Below the pieces are notes generated by a model, which was given only the letters and a program-made list of their open reading frames with translations, had not been told where the DNA came from and did no database searches. From Sphingomonas bacterium (GTDB taxonomy: Bacteria; Pseudomonadota; Alphaproteobacteria; Sphingomonadales; Sphingomonadaceae): DNA of 5,925 nucleotides. The first letter of the stretch is position 1; the number at the start of each line of letters is the position of its first letter. The stretch covers positions 1 to 5,925 of the forward strand of contig JAJAYY010000095.1 in NCBI GenBank assembly GCA_026785965.1, given 5' to 3'. The position numbers and the translations under genes were made by a program. Below, piece by piece: positions 1-5,925 of this stretch.

Positions 1-346
<346 letters not shown>

Positions 347-427
347 AAGGCTATTTTCACCGAGGTTAGGCGCGAAAAGGCATCGATGAAAACGATTAAA
401 CTTGGTCACTGCGAATGAGAAAAGCGA

Positions 428-994
428 TCAGTCGAGGTGCTTCATCCCGATCCGCAGATAATCGTAGCCGGTGACCAGCGTCAGCGCTGCGGCCAGCCAC
501 AGGCTGCCAAGCCCAACCAGGTGGACCCACGGCTGATCGGGCAGCGCCCCGCCGAGGATCAAGGCGCCCAAAGCGATGAATTGGAACGTCGTCTTCCACT
601 TGGCCAGCTGGCTGACCGGCATCGAGACGTTGAGCGTGCCCAGAAACTCGCGCAGGCCCGAGACGATGATCTCGCGCAGCAGGATAACCAGCGCGGCGAT
701 GATATGCAGCCCCTCGATCTCGGGGGTCGGATTGGCCTTGCGACTGGAAATCAGCATCACCAGTACCGCCGCGACGACGATCTTGTCGGCAATCGGATCA
801 AGGAATTGGCCAAGCCGCGAGAAGCGCTGTTGCGCCCGCGCCAGATAGCCGTCGAAATAATCGGTTATCCCGACGATGCAGTAAAGCACGAAGGTGATCG
901 CATAATCGATTGGGGTCGGCCGCCACAGCAGGAACACCAGGATCGGCACCGCGAAGATCCGCGACAGCGTCAGCAAGTTGGGCAGGGTCCACAT
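428..994 (-). CDS. pgsA: CDP-diacylglycerol–glycerol-3-phosphate 3-phosphatidyltransferase
   Basis: PgsA joins CDP-diacylglycerol and glycerol-3-phosphate to give phosphatidylglycerol phosphate and CMP, the committed step to phosphatidylglycerol and cardiolipin, in the inner membrane. The 188-residue product has the full CDP-alcohol phosphatidyltransferase signature at residues 45–70: Asp45, Asp48-Gly49, Ala52-Arg53, Gly62, Asp66 and Asp70. The PgsA-type segments LREIIVSGLREFL (106–118) and AKWKTTFQ (131–138) are also present. Hydrophobic segments near 12–24, 30–44, 72–83, 97–110, 138–150 and 159–175 fit the six-helix fold. The open frame extends further upstream to 1213, but that part overlaps the divergent transporter gene and looks unrelated to the family. 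MWTLPNLLTLSR is the standard PgsA N-terminus, so I start at 994, although its ribosome site (GACGGGGCG) is weak. katG follows on the same strand 95 bases downstream. Confidence 0.95.
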   Translation of the reverse strand: MWTLPNLLTLSRIFAVPILVFLLWRPTPIDYAITFVLYCIVGITDYFDGYLARAQQRFSRLGQFLDPIADKIVVAAVLVMLISSRKANPTPEIEGLHIIAALVILLREIIVSGLREFLGTLNVSMPVSQLAKWKTTFQFIALGALILGGALPDQPWVHLVGLGSLWLAAALTLVTGYDYLRIGMKHLD

Positions 995-1030
995 CGCCCC
1001 GTCGCTAGGCCAAGCCGCGCAGCCTGCCAA

Positions 1031-1044
1031 ACCAAAAAATTGGT
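1031..1044. repeat. Short inverted repeat in the pgsA/transporter divergent region
   Basis: ACCAA and TTGGT form a perfect 5-base inverted repeat around AAAA. It is the most A/T-rich spot of the 124-base region between the two divergent start codons. It could be an operator or merely promoter-associated A/T sequence; a 5-base match alone is weak. Confidence 0.25.
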
Positions 1045-1049
1045 GGCGC

Positions 1050-1077
1050 TTGCGACCGGGCGCGATGTCGCTAAACC
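1050..1077 (+). promoter_or_regulatory. Candidate housekeeping promoter for the MFS transporter gene
   Basis: TTGCGAC, 13 bases, then GCTAAACC resembles the alphaproteobacterial housekeeping promoter described in Caulobacter (TTGACGS, 10–14 bases, GCTANAWC), with mismatches in the -35 and one in the -10. Transcription would begin near 1083. That would place the alternative ATG at 1065 upstream of the transcript and favours the ATG at 1119 as the true start. This is a pattern match only. Confidence 0.35.
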
Positions 1078-1118
1078 ATGGCCACCCCGCTGCGACGCGC
1101 AAGGACGCCCGATCCCCT

Positions 1119-2417
1119 ATGGAAGCCTCGTCTAAGCTGCTGCGCACGCGCCGCTTCCTGCCAATCTTCGTCACCCAGTTTCTCGGTGCGTTCAACGACA
1201 ATCTGTTCCGCACGTCGATGGTGCTGCTGGTAATCTACGGCATTTATCGCGACGCTACGCAGGAAGCGACGTTCAGCGCGATTGCCGGGGCGCTGTTCAT
1301 CCTGCCGTTTTTTTTGCTCTCGGCGCTGGCCGGACAACTCGCCGATTCTTCGGACAAAGCGAAAATCGTCAGGATCGTGAAAAGCGCCGAGATTTTGATC
1401 ATGCTGTTCGGCGCCGCCGGACTGTTGCTCCACAACGTCCCGCTGCTGCTCGCCGCGTTGACCGCGATGGGGGTCCATTCGACCTTTTTCGGTCCGATCA
1501 AATACGCCATCCTGCCCCAGCATCTCGATGACGATGAAGTGCTCGGCGGGACCGGGCTGGTCGAGGCCGGGACCTATATCGGAATCCTCGGCGGAACGCT
1601 GCTCGGTGGGGTGCTGGTAGTCCAGCAACCCGACGGCAGCTTCCATGGGGAGTGGGCCGCGCTCGGCGTGATTGTGGTCGCAATCATGGGACGAATCACC
1701 GGTCACTTCGTGCCCCCCGCACTGCCCGCCGCCGATGCTCCGCCGCTCAAGATGGACTGGCATATAGTTCGCGCATCGGTGCGGCTGGTGAACGCCACGC
1801 TGCACATTCCGCGGCTGTTCCTGGCGATCATCGCGATCAGTTTCTTTTGGGCGATGGGGGCGGTGCTGGCCGCGCAATTCCCGCCCTTGGTCAAAAATGC
1901 GCTCGGAGCCGACCAGACCGTCGCGACGCTGTTCCTCGCCACATTCTCGATCGGGGTCGCGATCGGCTCGGTGGCAGTCAATCGCTTGCTCAAGGGCCAT
2001 GTTTCAGCGCGCTACTCGCCCGCCTCGGCGTTGATGATGGGCCTGTTCGTGCTCGATCTTTATCGCCGGATTCGCGTGTGGCCCGCGCCGGACGCCGAAT
2101 TGCGCAATCTCGACGCCTTCCTCGCGCTTCCCAACAGCTGGCTGGTCGTGCTCGACCTGCTCGGGGTGGCGATTGCCGGAGGCATGTTCGTTGTCCCGCT
2201 CTACGCCTTCCTCACCACTACCGTCCCCAAGTCCGAAACCGCGCGCACCATCGCCGCCAACAATATCGTCAATTCAGGCCTGATGGTCGCGGCGACCCTG
2301 ATCTTGACCGTCGCGGTCCAATTGGGCGTGACGGTCGGCGACAGCCTGTTGATCGTCGCGATCGGCAGCATCATCGCCGCCTGGCTCGGCTGGAAGCTCC
2401 ACCTCGCCTGCGATTAA
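1119..2417 (+). CDS. MFS transporter, LplT/Aas-type (probable lysophospholipid transporter)
   Basis: A 432-residue major facilitator protein of the inner membrane. The N-terminus LLRTRRFLPIFVTQFLGAFNDNLFR (residues 7–31) and the segment MGVHSTFFGPIKYAILPQ (117–134), followed by GGTGLVEAGTYIGILGG (143–159), are typical of LplT and of the transporter half of larger fusions with a PlsC-type acyltransferase and acyl-ACP ligase. In E. coli, LplT flips lysophosphatidylethanolamine inward for re-acylation by Aas. No acyltransferase domain follows: the protein ends just after its last membrane helix (about 407–424), so this is the stand-alone form. I count about 12 hydrophobic segments, with a cytoplasmic-looking loop around 200–222. 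I chose ATG 1119 because family similarity starts there; AAGGA sits 13 bases upstream, rather far. ATGs at 978 and 1065 give an unlikely extension overlapping pgsA or its leader. It is divergent from pgsA, another phospholipid gene. Substrate is inferred. Confidence 0.85.
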   Translation: MEASSKLLRTRRFLPIFVTQFLGAFNDNLFRTSMVLLVIYGIYRDATQEATFSAIAGALFILPFFLLSALAGQLADSSDKAKIVRIVKSAEILIMLFGAAGLLLHNVPLLLAALTAMGVHSTFFGPIKYAILPQHLDDDEVLGGTGLVEAGTYIGILGGTLLGGVLVVQQPDGSFHGEWAALGVIVVAIMGRITGHFVPPALPAADAPPLKMDWHIVRASVRLVNATLHIPRLFLAIIAISFFWAMGAVLAAQFPPLVKNALGADQTVATLFLATFSIGVAIGSVAVNRLLKGHVSARYSPASALMMGLFVLDLYRRIRVWPAPDAELRNLDAFLALPNSWLVVLDLLGVAIAGGMFVVPLYAFLTTTVPKSETARTIAANNIVNSGLMVAATLILTVAVQLGVTVGDSLLIVAIGSIIAAWLGWKLHLACD

Positions 2418-2451
2418 CGCAGTAAGTCCGACGAGCGGCCCGCAAGGGAGT

Positions 2452-2613
2452 TCAGGCGAGAAAAACGGTCATGAACAGGAAACCGCCAGCGAAGGTCAAC
2501 GCGAACAAGCGCAGCTCATCGGACAGCACCGAATTGGGGGTTTCAGCGTCAAGCGCCAAGGCCGGCGTGGGCCGACGACCAAAGATTCGAAGCATCGGGT
2601 GACGCGGCATCAT
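2452..2613 (-). CDS. Small putative single-pass membrane protein (53 aa)
   Basis: A 53-residue frame beginning MMPRHPMLRIFGRRPTPALA and ending in a stop at 2452. The N-terminal third is basic, the middle (about 22–33) is acidic and polar, and residues 36–53 (RLFALTFAGGFLFMTVFLA region) form one hydrophobic stretch that could span the membrane at the extreme C-terminus. Third codon positions are G/C-rich, as in the neighbouring genes. It lies 102 bases downstream of the GGDEF–EAL gene on the same strand and converges with the transporter gene, 34 bases apart. The start is uncertain: ATGs at 2613, 2610 and 2595 are in frame, and the ribosome site is poor (TTAAGAA upstream). I do not recognise a family, although tail-anchored small proteins of this layout occur in sphingomonads as far as I recall. 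No function is assigned; it could also be a chance frame. Confidence 0.5.
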   Translation of the reverse strand: MMPRHPMLRIFGRRPTPALALDAETPNSVLSDELRLFALTFAGGFLFMTVFLA

Positions 2614-2669
2614 GCGACATTCTTAAGATTGTTTTTACCATGTTGACAACGCGCTCATGGCGACGCGCG

Positions 2670-2686
2670 ATCCGGTCGTCCCGGAT
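2670..2686. repeat. Inverted repeat between the GGDEF–EAL gene and the small ORF
   Basis: ATCCGG and CCGGAT form perfect 6-base arms around a 5-base loop, 30 bases past the GGDEF–EAL stop codon. There is no T-run after it on the minus strand, so it is not a standard intrinsic terminator. It may be a transcript-end stabilising hairpin or a protein site; the rest of the 2614–2715 gap holds nothing I can name with confidence. Confidence 0.35.
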
Positions 2687-2715
2687 TGACACAAGCTGCC
2701 TACACCAACGCTTGC

Positions 2716-4320
2716 TCAGTAGGCTTTTTTGGCCACTTGAGGCGCGGCGGCAGCCTGGCGATGGTGAAGCAGTTGCGCGGCGTCTTCGGCCGGCATCGGC
2801 TTGCCAAAATACCACCCCTGCCCGACCGCGCAACCGATCTTCAGCAACGCGGCATAGGTGTCGGCGTCCTCGATCCCCTCGACCGTCACCGGCACATCGA
2901 GCGCCTGCGCCAGCGTCGTTACGGCACGAATAATCGCCGCGCTTTCGCGGTCGCGGCCGAGCGTGGCGACAAAGCTGCGGTCAATCTTGATCTTGTCGAA
3001 CGGCAGCGCGCGCAGGTGCGACAAGGACGAGAAGCCGGTCCCGAAATCGTCGAGCGCCAATGCGATGCCCTGGTTCTTGAGGCTGGTGACGATCGTCCGC
3101 GCCAAATCGATGTCGGCGAACAGCGAGCTTTCGGTCACTTCGACCACTAGCCGGTCGGCGGGGAAGCCAGTTTCGGCGAGCAGCCGGACGATTTTCTGCG
3201 CCAGCCAGCTATCGGTGAACTGGCGCGGCGAAATGTTGATCGACAGCGACAGCGCCGAATCCCATTCGACCGCCGCGGCCAGCGCTTTGCGCACCACCTG
3301 ATCCGATAGGCGACCGATCAGATTATGCTCCTCCGCAATCGGAATGAAGGTGTCAGGCGAGACGAGCCCGCTCAACGGATGCTCCCACCGCGCGAGCACC
3401 TCAAAACCGATGATCGCGCCGCTCGCTAGGTCAACCTGGGGCTCGAAATAAGGGATGAACTGGTCAAGCTCGAGCCCGAAGCGGATGCCCTGCTCGATCT
3501 CGCTATGCGCGATCAGTTCGCGTTCCATCCCGGCGTCGAACCACATCGGCCGCGCGGCGCGCGCGCTGCGCGCATGCTCCATCGCGATATCGGCGCGGCG
3601 CAGGAGGTCGGAGATGCTATTGTCGGCGGGGTCGCCGGAGGCGATGCCGATGAACGCTCCGACCTGGATAAACTTGCCTTGCTCCTCAAGCGGACGGGTT
3701 ACCTGGTAAAGCATCCGGTCGCCGAGCGAGCGAGCGACGTCGGGGTTGAACGCCACCAGGATCACGGCAAATTCACCGCCGCTCAGCCGCGCCAGCGCCG
3801 CCCCCTCGGGCATGTCGTCGGACAGCGCCCCCGCCAGCCGCCGCAGCACCGCATCGCCGACGTCATAGCCATAGCGGTCGTTGATCGCCTTGAACCGGTG
3901 GAGCTGGAGTGAGAGCACCGCGACATGCTGCTGGTTGTGCGTCGCCGCGGAGCAAATATCCGCCCCGACGTCGCCAAAGCCCTTGCGGTTGAGCAGCGCG
4001 GTCATTCCGTCGGTCGATGCGATCTGGTGGGCGCGACGCTCGCCTTCGACTCGCTTTTCGGCCTCGTGCTGAAGATCGGCATAGCGCCGCCAGCCGAACA
4101 GGATCAATGCCACGTTGAGGGTCATCGCAACCGCTGCGATCTTGGGGCTTGAGCTGACTTCGCCTTCGGCCAGGATCAGGCGCTGGAAGAAGCTGCTTCC
4201 GTTCCAGATCAGCAACGCCACCGCGCTGATCAGGATCGCAACGATCACCAGATCGCGCCGCGCGGTGACCAGCGCTGGACGCGCCTGACGCGCCGTGGAA
4301 AATGCAACAGGCCCAGCCAC
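2716..4320 (-). CDS. Membrane-anchored GGDEF–EAL protein, probable cyclic-di-GMP phosphodiesterase with degenerate cyclase domain
   Basis: This 534-residue protein probably hydrolyses cyclic-di-GMP to pGpG at the cytoplasmic face of the inner membrane, lowering the signal that favours biofilm over motility. Two membrane segments (about 24–39 and 61–77) flank a short periplasmic loop; a charged linker (82–98) leads to a GGDEF domain (about 99–255) and an EAL domain (about 270–520). The GGDEF motif reads SGGEF (180–184), the two metal-binding Asp of the usual LDxDxFK are Gln139 and His141, and no RxxD inhibitory site precedes the motif, so cyclase activity is unlikely. The EAL side is intact: EVL 307–309, Asn362, Glu394, DDFGTG 424–429, Lys445, Glu481, Gln501 and GKP 506–508. 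The start is GTG at 4320, with a stop codon nine codons upstream in frame; the ribosome site is weak. It follows tRNA-Leu by 53 bases on the same strand and may share its transcript. No sensor domain beyond the short loop is visible. Confidence 0.93.
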   Translation of the reverse strand: MAGPVAFSTARQARPALVTARRDLVIVAILISAVALLIWNGSSFFQRLILAEGEVSSSPKIAAVAMTLNVALILFGWRRYADLQHEAEKRVEGERRAHQIASTDGMTALLNRKGFGDVGADICSAATHNQQHVAVLSLQLHRFKAINDRYGYDVGDAVLRRLAGALSDDMPEGAALARLSGGEFAVILVAFNPDVARSLGDRMLYQVTRPLEEQGKFIQVGAFIGIASGDPADNSISDLLRRADIAMEHARSARAARPMWFDAGMERELIAHSEIEQGIRFGLELDQFIPYFEPQVDLASGAIIGFEVLARWEHPLSGLVSPDTFIPIAEEHNLIGRLSDQVVRKALAAAVEWDSALSLSINISPRQFTDSWLAQKIVRLLAETGFPADRLVVEVTESSLFADIDLARTIVTSLKNQGIALALDDFGTGFSSLSHLRALPFDKIKIDRSFVATLGRDRESAAIIRAVTTLAQALDVPVTVEGIEDADTYAALLKIGCAVGQGWYFGKPMPAEDAAQLLHHRQAAAAPQVAKKAY

Positions 4321-4373
4321 AGCCGTTGCACTAAGGCGAATGGTTTAATTTTTGCTCAATAATGGATCGATGC

Positions 4374-4461
4374 TGGTGCGGACGGCGGGACTTGAACCCG
4401 CACTCCCGTTTCGGGGAAACCGATTTTAAGTCGGGTGCGTCTACCATTCCGCCACGTCCGC
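4374..4461 (-). tRNA. tRNA-Leu (anticodon UAA), CCA encoded
   Basis: The minus strand folds as a class II (long variable arm) tRNA. The acceptor stem GCGGACG/CGTCCGC pairs perfectly over 7 bases, followed by discriminator A and a genome-encoded CCA (4374–4376). The anticodon loop CTTAAAA gives anticodon UAA, reading UUA and UUG leucine codons. The variable arm has a CCCCGAAACGGG-type hairpin, and the T arm contains GGTTCAAGTCC. The bottom pair of the anticodon stem appears to be a C–U mismatch. It lies 49 bases downstream of ihfB and 53 bases upstream of the GGDEF–EAL gene. UUA is rare in GC-rich genomes, so this tRNA probably serves few codons. Confidence 0.96.
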
Positions 4462-4496
4462 CTGGGTCCAGCAGCAGTCGCGCCTGACCCGCGCCG

Positions 4497-4502
4497 CGTC
4501 AA
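4497..4502 (-). promoter_or_regulatory. Possible -35 element for tRNA-Leu
   Basis: TTGACG on the minus strand lies 35 bases before the first base of the tRNA, a sensible place for a -35 box, and matches the alphaproteobacterial -35 consensus. The expected -10 region (GACTGC) is not recognisable, so read-through from ihfB is equally possible. Confidence 0.25.
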
Positions 4503-4510
4503 GCCAGCGG

Positions 4511-4807
4511 CTATTCGGCGGTCACTTCGCTTAAGTTCAGGCGCTCGCGCATTTCCTTGCCCGGCTTGAAGTAAGGCACGCGCTTGGCGTTGACATCGAC
4601 CGCTTCGCCGGTGCGCGGATTGCGCCCGATGCGGGCATCGCGTTGACGGCTCGAAAAAGCCCCGAACCCGCGCAGCTCGACCCGCCCGCCCCTGGCCAGT
4701 TGATCGGTGATCGAATCGAAGATCGCGCTGACCACATTTTCGACCTCGCGTTGGGTGAGATCGGGAAAGTCGCCGCACAATTTCTGCACTAGCTCAGAAC
4801 GGATCAT
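4511..4807 (-). CDS. ihfB: Integration host factor subunit beta
   Basis: IHF-beta pairs with IHF-alpha (not in this window) to bind and sharply bend DNA, acting in transcription, replication and recombination. The 98-residue product matches the family length. The N-terminal helices are residues 3–38; the DNA-binding arm follows, with [15 protein letters not shown] (40–54) including Arg46, the arm-tip GRNPRTGE (61–68) carrying Pro64 at the position of the DNA-intercalating proline, and [15 protein letters not shown] (77–91), the signature ending. The RGFGAF and GRNPRTG form is that of IHF-beta rather than HU, and its position after rpsA matches the conserved rpsA–ihfB order in proteobacteria. 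ATG at 4807 is at the usual family start; AAGGCGGGG lies upstream. It probably has its own promoter, since a terminator ends rpsA just before it, though I cannot point to that promoter. Confidence 0.96.
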   Translation of the reverse strand: MIRSELVQKLCGDFPDLTQREVENVVSAIFDSITDQLARGGRVELRGFGAFSSRQRDARIGRNPRTGEAVDVNAKRVPYFKPGKEMRERLNLSEVTAE

Positions 4808-4880
4808 CTGGACCCCGCCTTATTCAAATGTTGCCGAGGCGCCCCCCGGCGCTTGTCCCCTGCGTATCAGCCTGTTCGCC

Positions 4881-4918
4881 AAAGGAAAAGGGCGCAGATG
4901 CATTGCACCTGCGCCCTT
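4881..4918 (-). terminator. Intrinsic terminator of rpsA
   Basis: On the minus strand, 35 bases after the rpsA stop, AAGGGCGCAGGTGC and GCATCTGCGCCCTT form a 14-pair stem (one G–U) around a 3-base AAT loop, followed by TTCCTTT, so the stem end plus tail makes a T-rich run. This is a strong rho-independent terminator pattern, separating rpsA from ihfB. The T-run is interrupted by CC, so some read-through into ihfB is possible. Confidence 0.85.
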
Positions 4919-4953
4919 GCCTATTGATCACGCGACAGAACGCAAGCCGAAGC

Positions 4954-5925
4954 TTACTTCTTGGTCGCTTTCTCCTTGAGCGCGGCGCCCAAAATGTCGC
5001 CCAGGCTCGCACCGGCGTCGGACGAACCATATTGCGCCACGGCCTGCTTCTCTTCGCTGATCTGAAGCGCCTTGATCGAGAAGGTCGGCTTCTTCGAGCG
5101 ATCGAACCCGGTCACCTGGGCATCGAACTTCTGCCCGACCTGGAAGCGCTCGGGGCGCTGCTCGTCGCGATCGCGGCCAAGGTCGGTGCGCTTGATGAAC
5201 CCGGTCGCGCCATCGTGGCCGATCTGTACTTCGAGCCCGCTGTCACGCACTTCGAGCACGGTCACGGTGACCGTTTCGCCCTTGTTCGCGCCGCCTGCAC
5301 CGCTCGCGCCGCCGCCGACCGCGACTCCGCCGCGCTCGAGCTGCTTCATGCCGAGCGAGATGCGCTCCTTCTCGACATCGACGTCGAGCACCACGGCCGA
5401 GACGCTCTCGCCCTTGTGGTGCAGCGCCAGCGCTTCCTCGCCCGACACGCCCCACGCGATGTCCGACATGTGGACCATCCCGTCGACGTCGCCGTCGAGC
5501 CCGACGAACAGCCCGAACTCGGTCGAATTCTTGACTTCGCCCGCGACCGTCGATCCGACCGGATGCTTGTCGGCGAAGTCGGCCCACGGGTTCGACTGGG
5601 CCTGCTTGAGGCCGAGCGAAATGCGGCGCTTCTCCTCATCGACCTCGAGTACCTTGACCTCGACTTCCTGGCTGGTCGAAACGATCTTGCCGGGGTGGAC
5701 GTTCTTCTTGGTCCAGCTCATTTCGCTGACATGGACCAGACCTTCGATGCCTGGCTCCAGCTCGACGAAGGCGCCATATTCGGTGATGTTGGTGACTCGT
5801 CCGGTGAACACGCCGTCGATCGCATATTTGGCCGAAGCGCCTTCCCACGGATCGGCTTCGAGCTGCTTCATGCCAAGGCTGATGCGCTGCGTCTCGCGGT
5901 TGATGCGGACGATCTGGACCTTCAC
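4954..5925 (-). CDS. rpsA: 30S ribosomal protein S1, C-terminal part (runs off the right edge)
   Basis: S1 binds mRNA on the small ribosomal subunit and helps start translation, mainly on transcripts with structured or weak leader regions. The window holds the last 323 residues; the usual length is about 560–570, so the first two domains and most of the third are outside, and the first base triplet at the edge (GTG) is an internal valine, not a start. Seen here are the end of one S1 domain (1–22), then full S1 domains at about 36–108, 123–197 and 215–287. The domain-end motif RISLGMKQLE recurs at 14–23, 101–110 (as RISLGLKQAQ) and 188–197. A glycine/alanine-rich linker (199–213) separates the last two domains, and a short Lys-rich tail ends the protein. 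The stop is TAA at 4954–4956. ihfB follows, as in most proteobacteria. Confidence 0.97.
   Translation of the reverse strand: MKVQIVRINRETQRISLGMKQLEADPWEGASAKYAIDGVFTGRVTNITEYGAFVELEPGIEGLVHVSEMSWTKKNVHPGKIVSTSQEVEVKVLEVDEEKRRISLGLKQAQSNPWADFADKHPVGSTVAGEVKNSTEFGLFVGLDGDVDGMVHMSDIAWGVSGEEALALHHKGESVSAVVLDVDVEKERISLGMKQLERGGVAVGGGASGAGGANKGETVTVTVLEVRDSGLEVQIGHDGATGFIKRTDLGRDRDEQRPERFQVGQKFDAQVTGFDRSKKPTFSIKALQISEEKQAVAQYGSSDAGASLGDILGAALKEKATKK

Noticed and set aside
381..388. CATCGATG palindrome upstream of katG
   Set aside because: An 8-base palindrome in a GC-rich genome is common; no second copy or spaced partner is nearby.
995..1213. Extension of pgsA to an upstream start at 1213 (261 residues)
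   Set aside because: The extra 73 residues overlap the transporter coding region, are not PgsA-like, and the family N-terminus begins at MWTLPN.
1308..1315. Run of eight T inside the transporter gene, as a possible phase-variation tract
   Set aside because: It encodes Phe-Phe-Leu in a membrane helix, where T-rich codons are expected, and eight bases is short for a slippage switch.
2418..2451. Bidirectional terminator between the transporter and the small ORF
   Set aside because: Only a 4-base GCGG/CCGC match with a 1-base loop and no T-run; not a credible terminator.
2549..2833. 94-residue minus-strand frame overlapping the end of the GGDEF–EAL gene
   Set aside because: It overlaps the well-supported EAL C-terminus in another frame, has a composition typical of a shadow frame, and competes with the small membrane ORF.
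4374..4461. tRNA-Leu as an integration site for a mobile element
   Set aside because: No integrase, no repeated tRNA 3' fragment and no change in composition is visible on either side; neighbours are core genes.
4839..4852. GCGCC/GGCGC hairpin upstream of ihfB
   Set aside because: A 5-base GC stem without a T-run or conserved context; likely by chance in G/C-rich leader DNA.

Overview
The window looks like an ordinary chromosomal segment from a GC-rich alphaproteobacterium, most likely of the Sphingomonadales. The basis is the strong G/C preference at third codon positions, the rpsA–ihfB gene order, and the overall feel of the protein sequences. The order-level assignment is inference, because no search was possible. 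I see no transposase, integrase, CRISPR array or phage gene.

Layout, left to right. A catalase-peroxidase gene (katG) runs off the left edge on the minus strand (1–332). Upstream of it, on the same strand, is pgsA (428–994), the phosphatidylglycerophosphate synthase. A 124-base divergent region separates pgsA from a plus-strand MFS transporter (1119–2417). The transporter resembles LplT and the transporter half of Aas-type lysophospholipid acylation proteins. The pair may therefore be a small phospholipid module: one gene makes phosphatidylglycerol phosphate and the other possibly moves lysophospholipids.

The transporter converges on a probable 53-residue single-pass membrane protein (2452–2613, minus). 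Everything further right is also on the minus strand. Reading in the direction of transcription from the right edge, the order is: the C-terminal part of ribosomal protein S1 (rpsA, 4954–5925), a strong intrinsic terminator (4881–4918), integration host factor beta (ihfB, 4511–4807), a tRNA-Leu(UAA) with encoded CCA (4374–4461), and a membrane-anchored GGDEF–EAL protein (2716–4320). The last of these has a degenerate cyclase domain and an EAL domain with all catalytic motifs in place, so it is probably a cyclic-di-GMP phosphodiesterase.

Most of this is core-genome housekeeping. The items most worth a second look are the GGDEF–EAL protein with its dead cyclase motif, the stand-alone LplT-like transporter divergent from pgsA, and the unannotated-looking 53-residue membrane protein. 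I did not find a convincing new multi-gene system.
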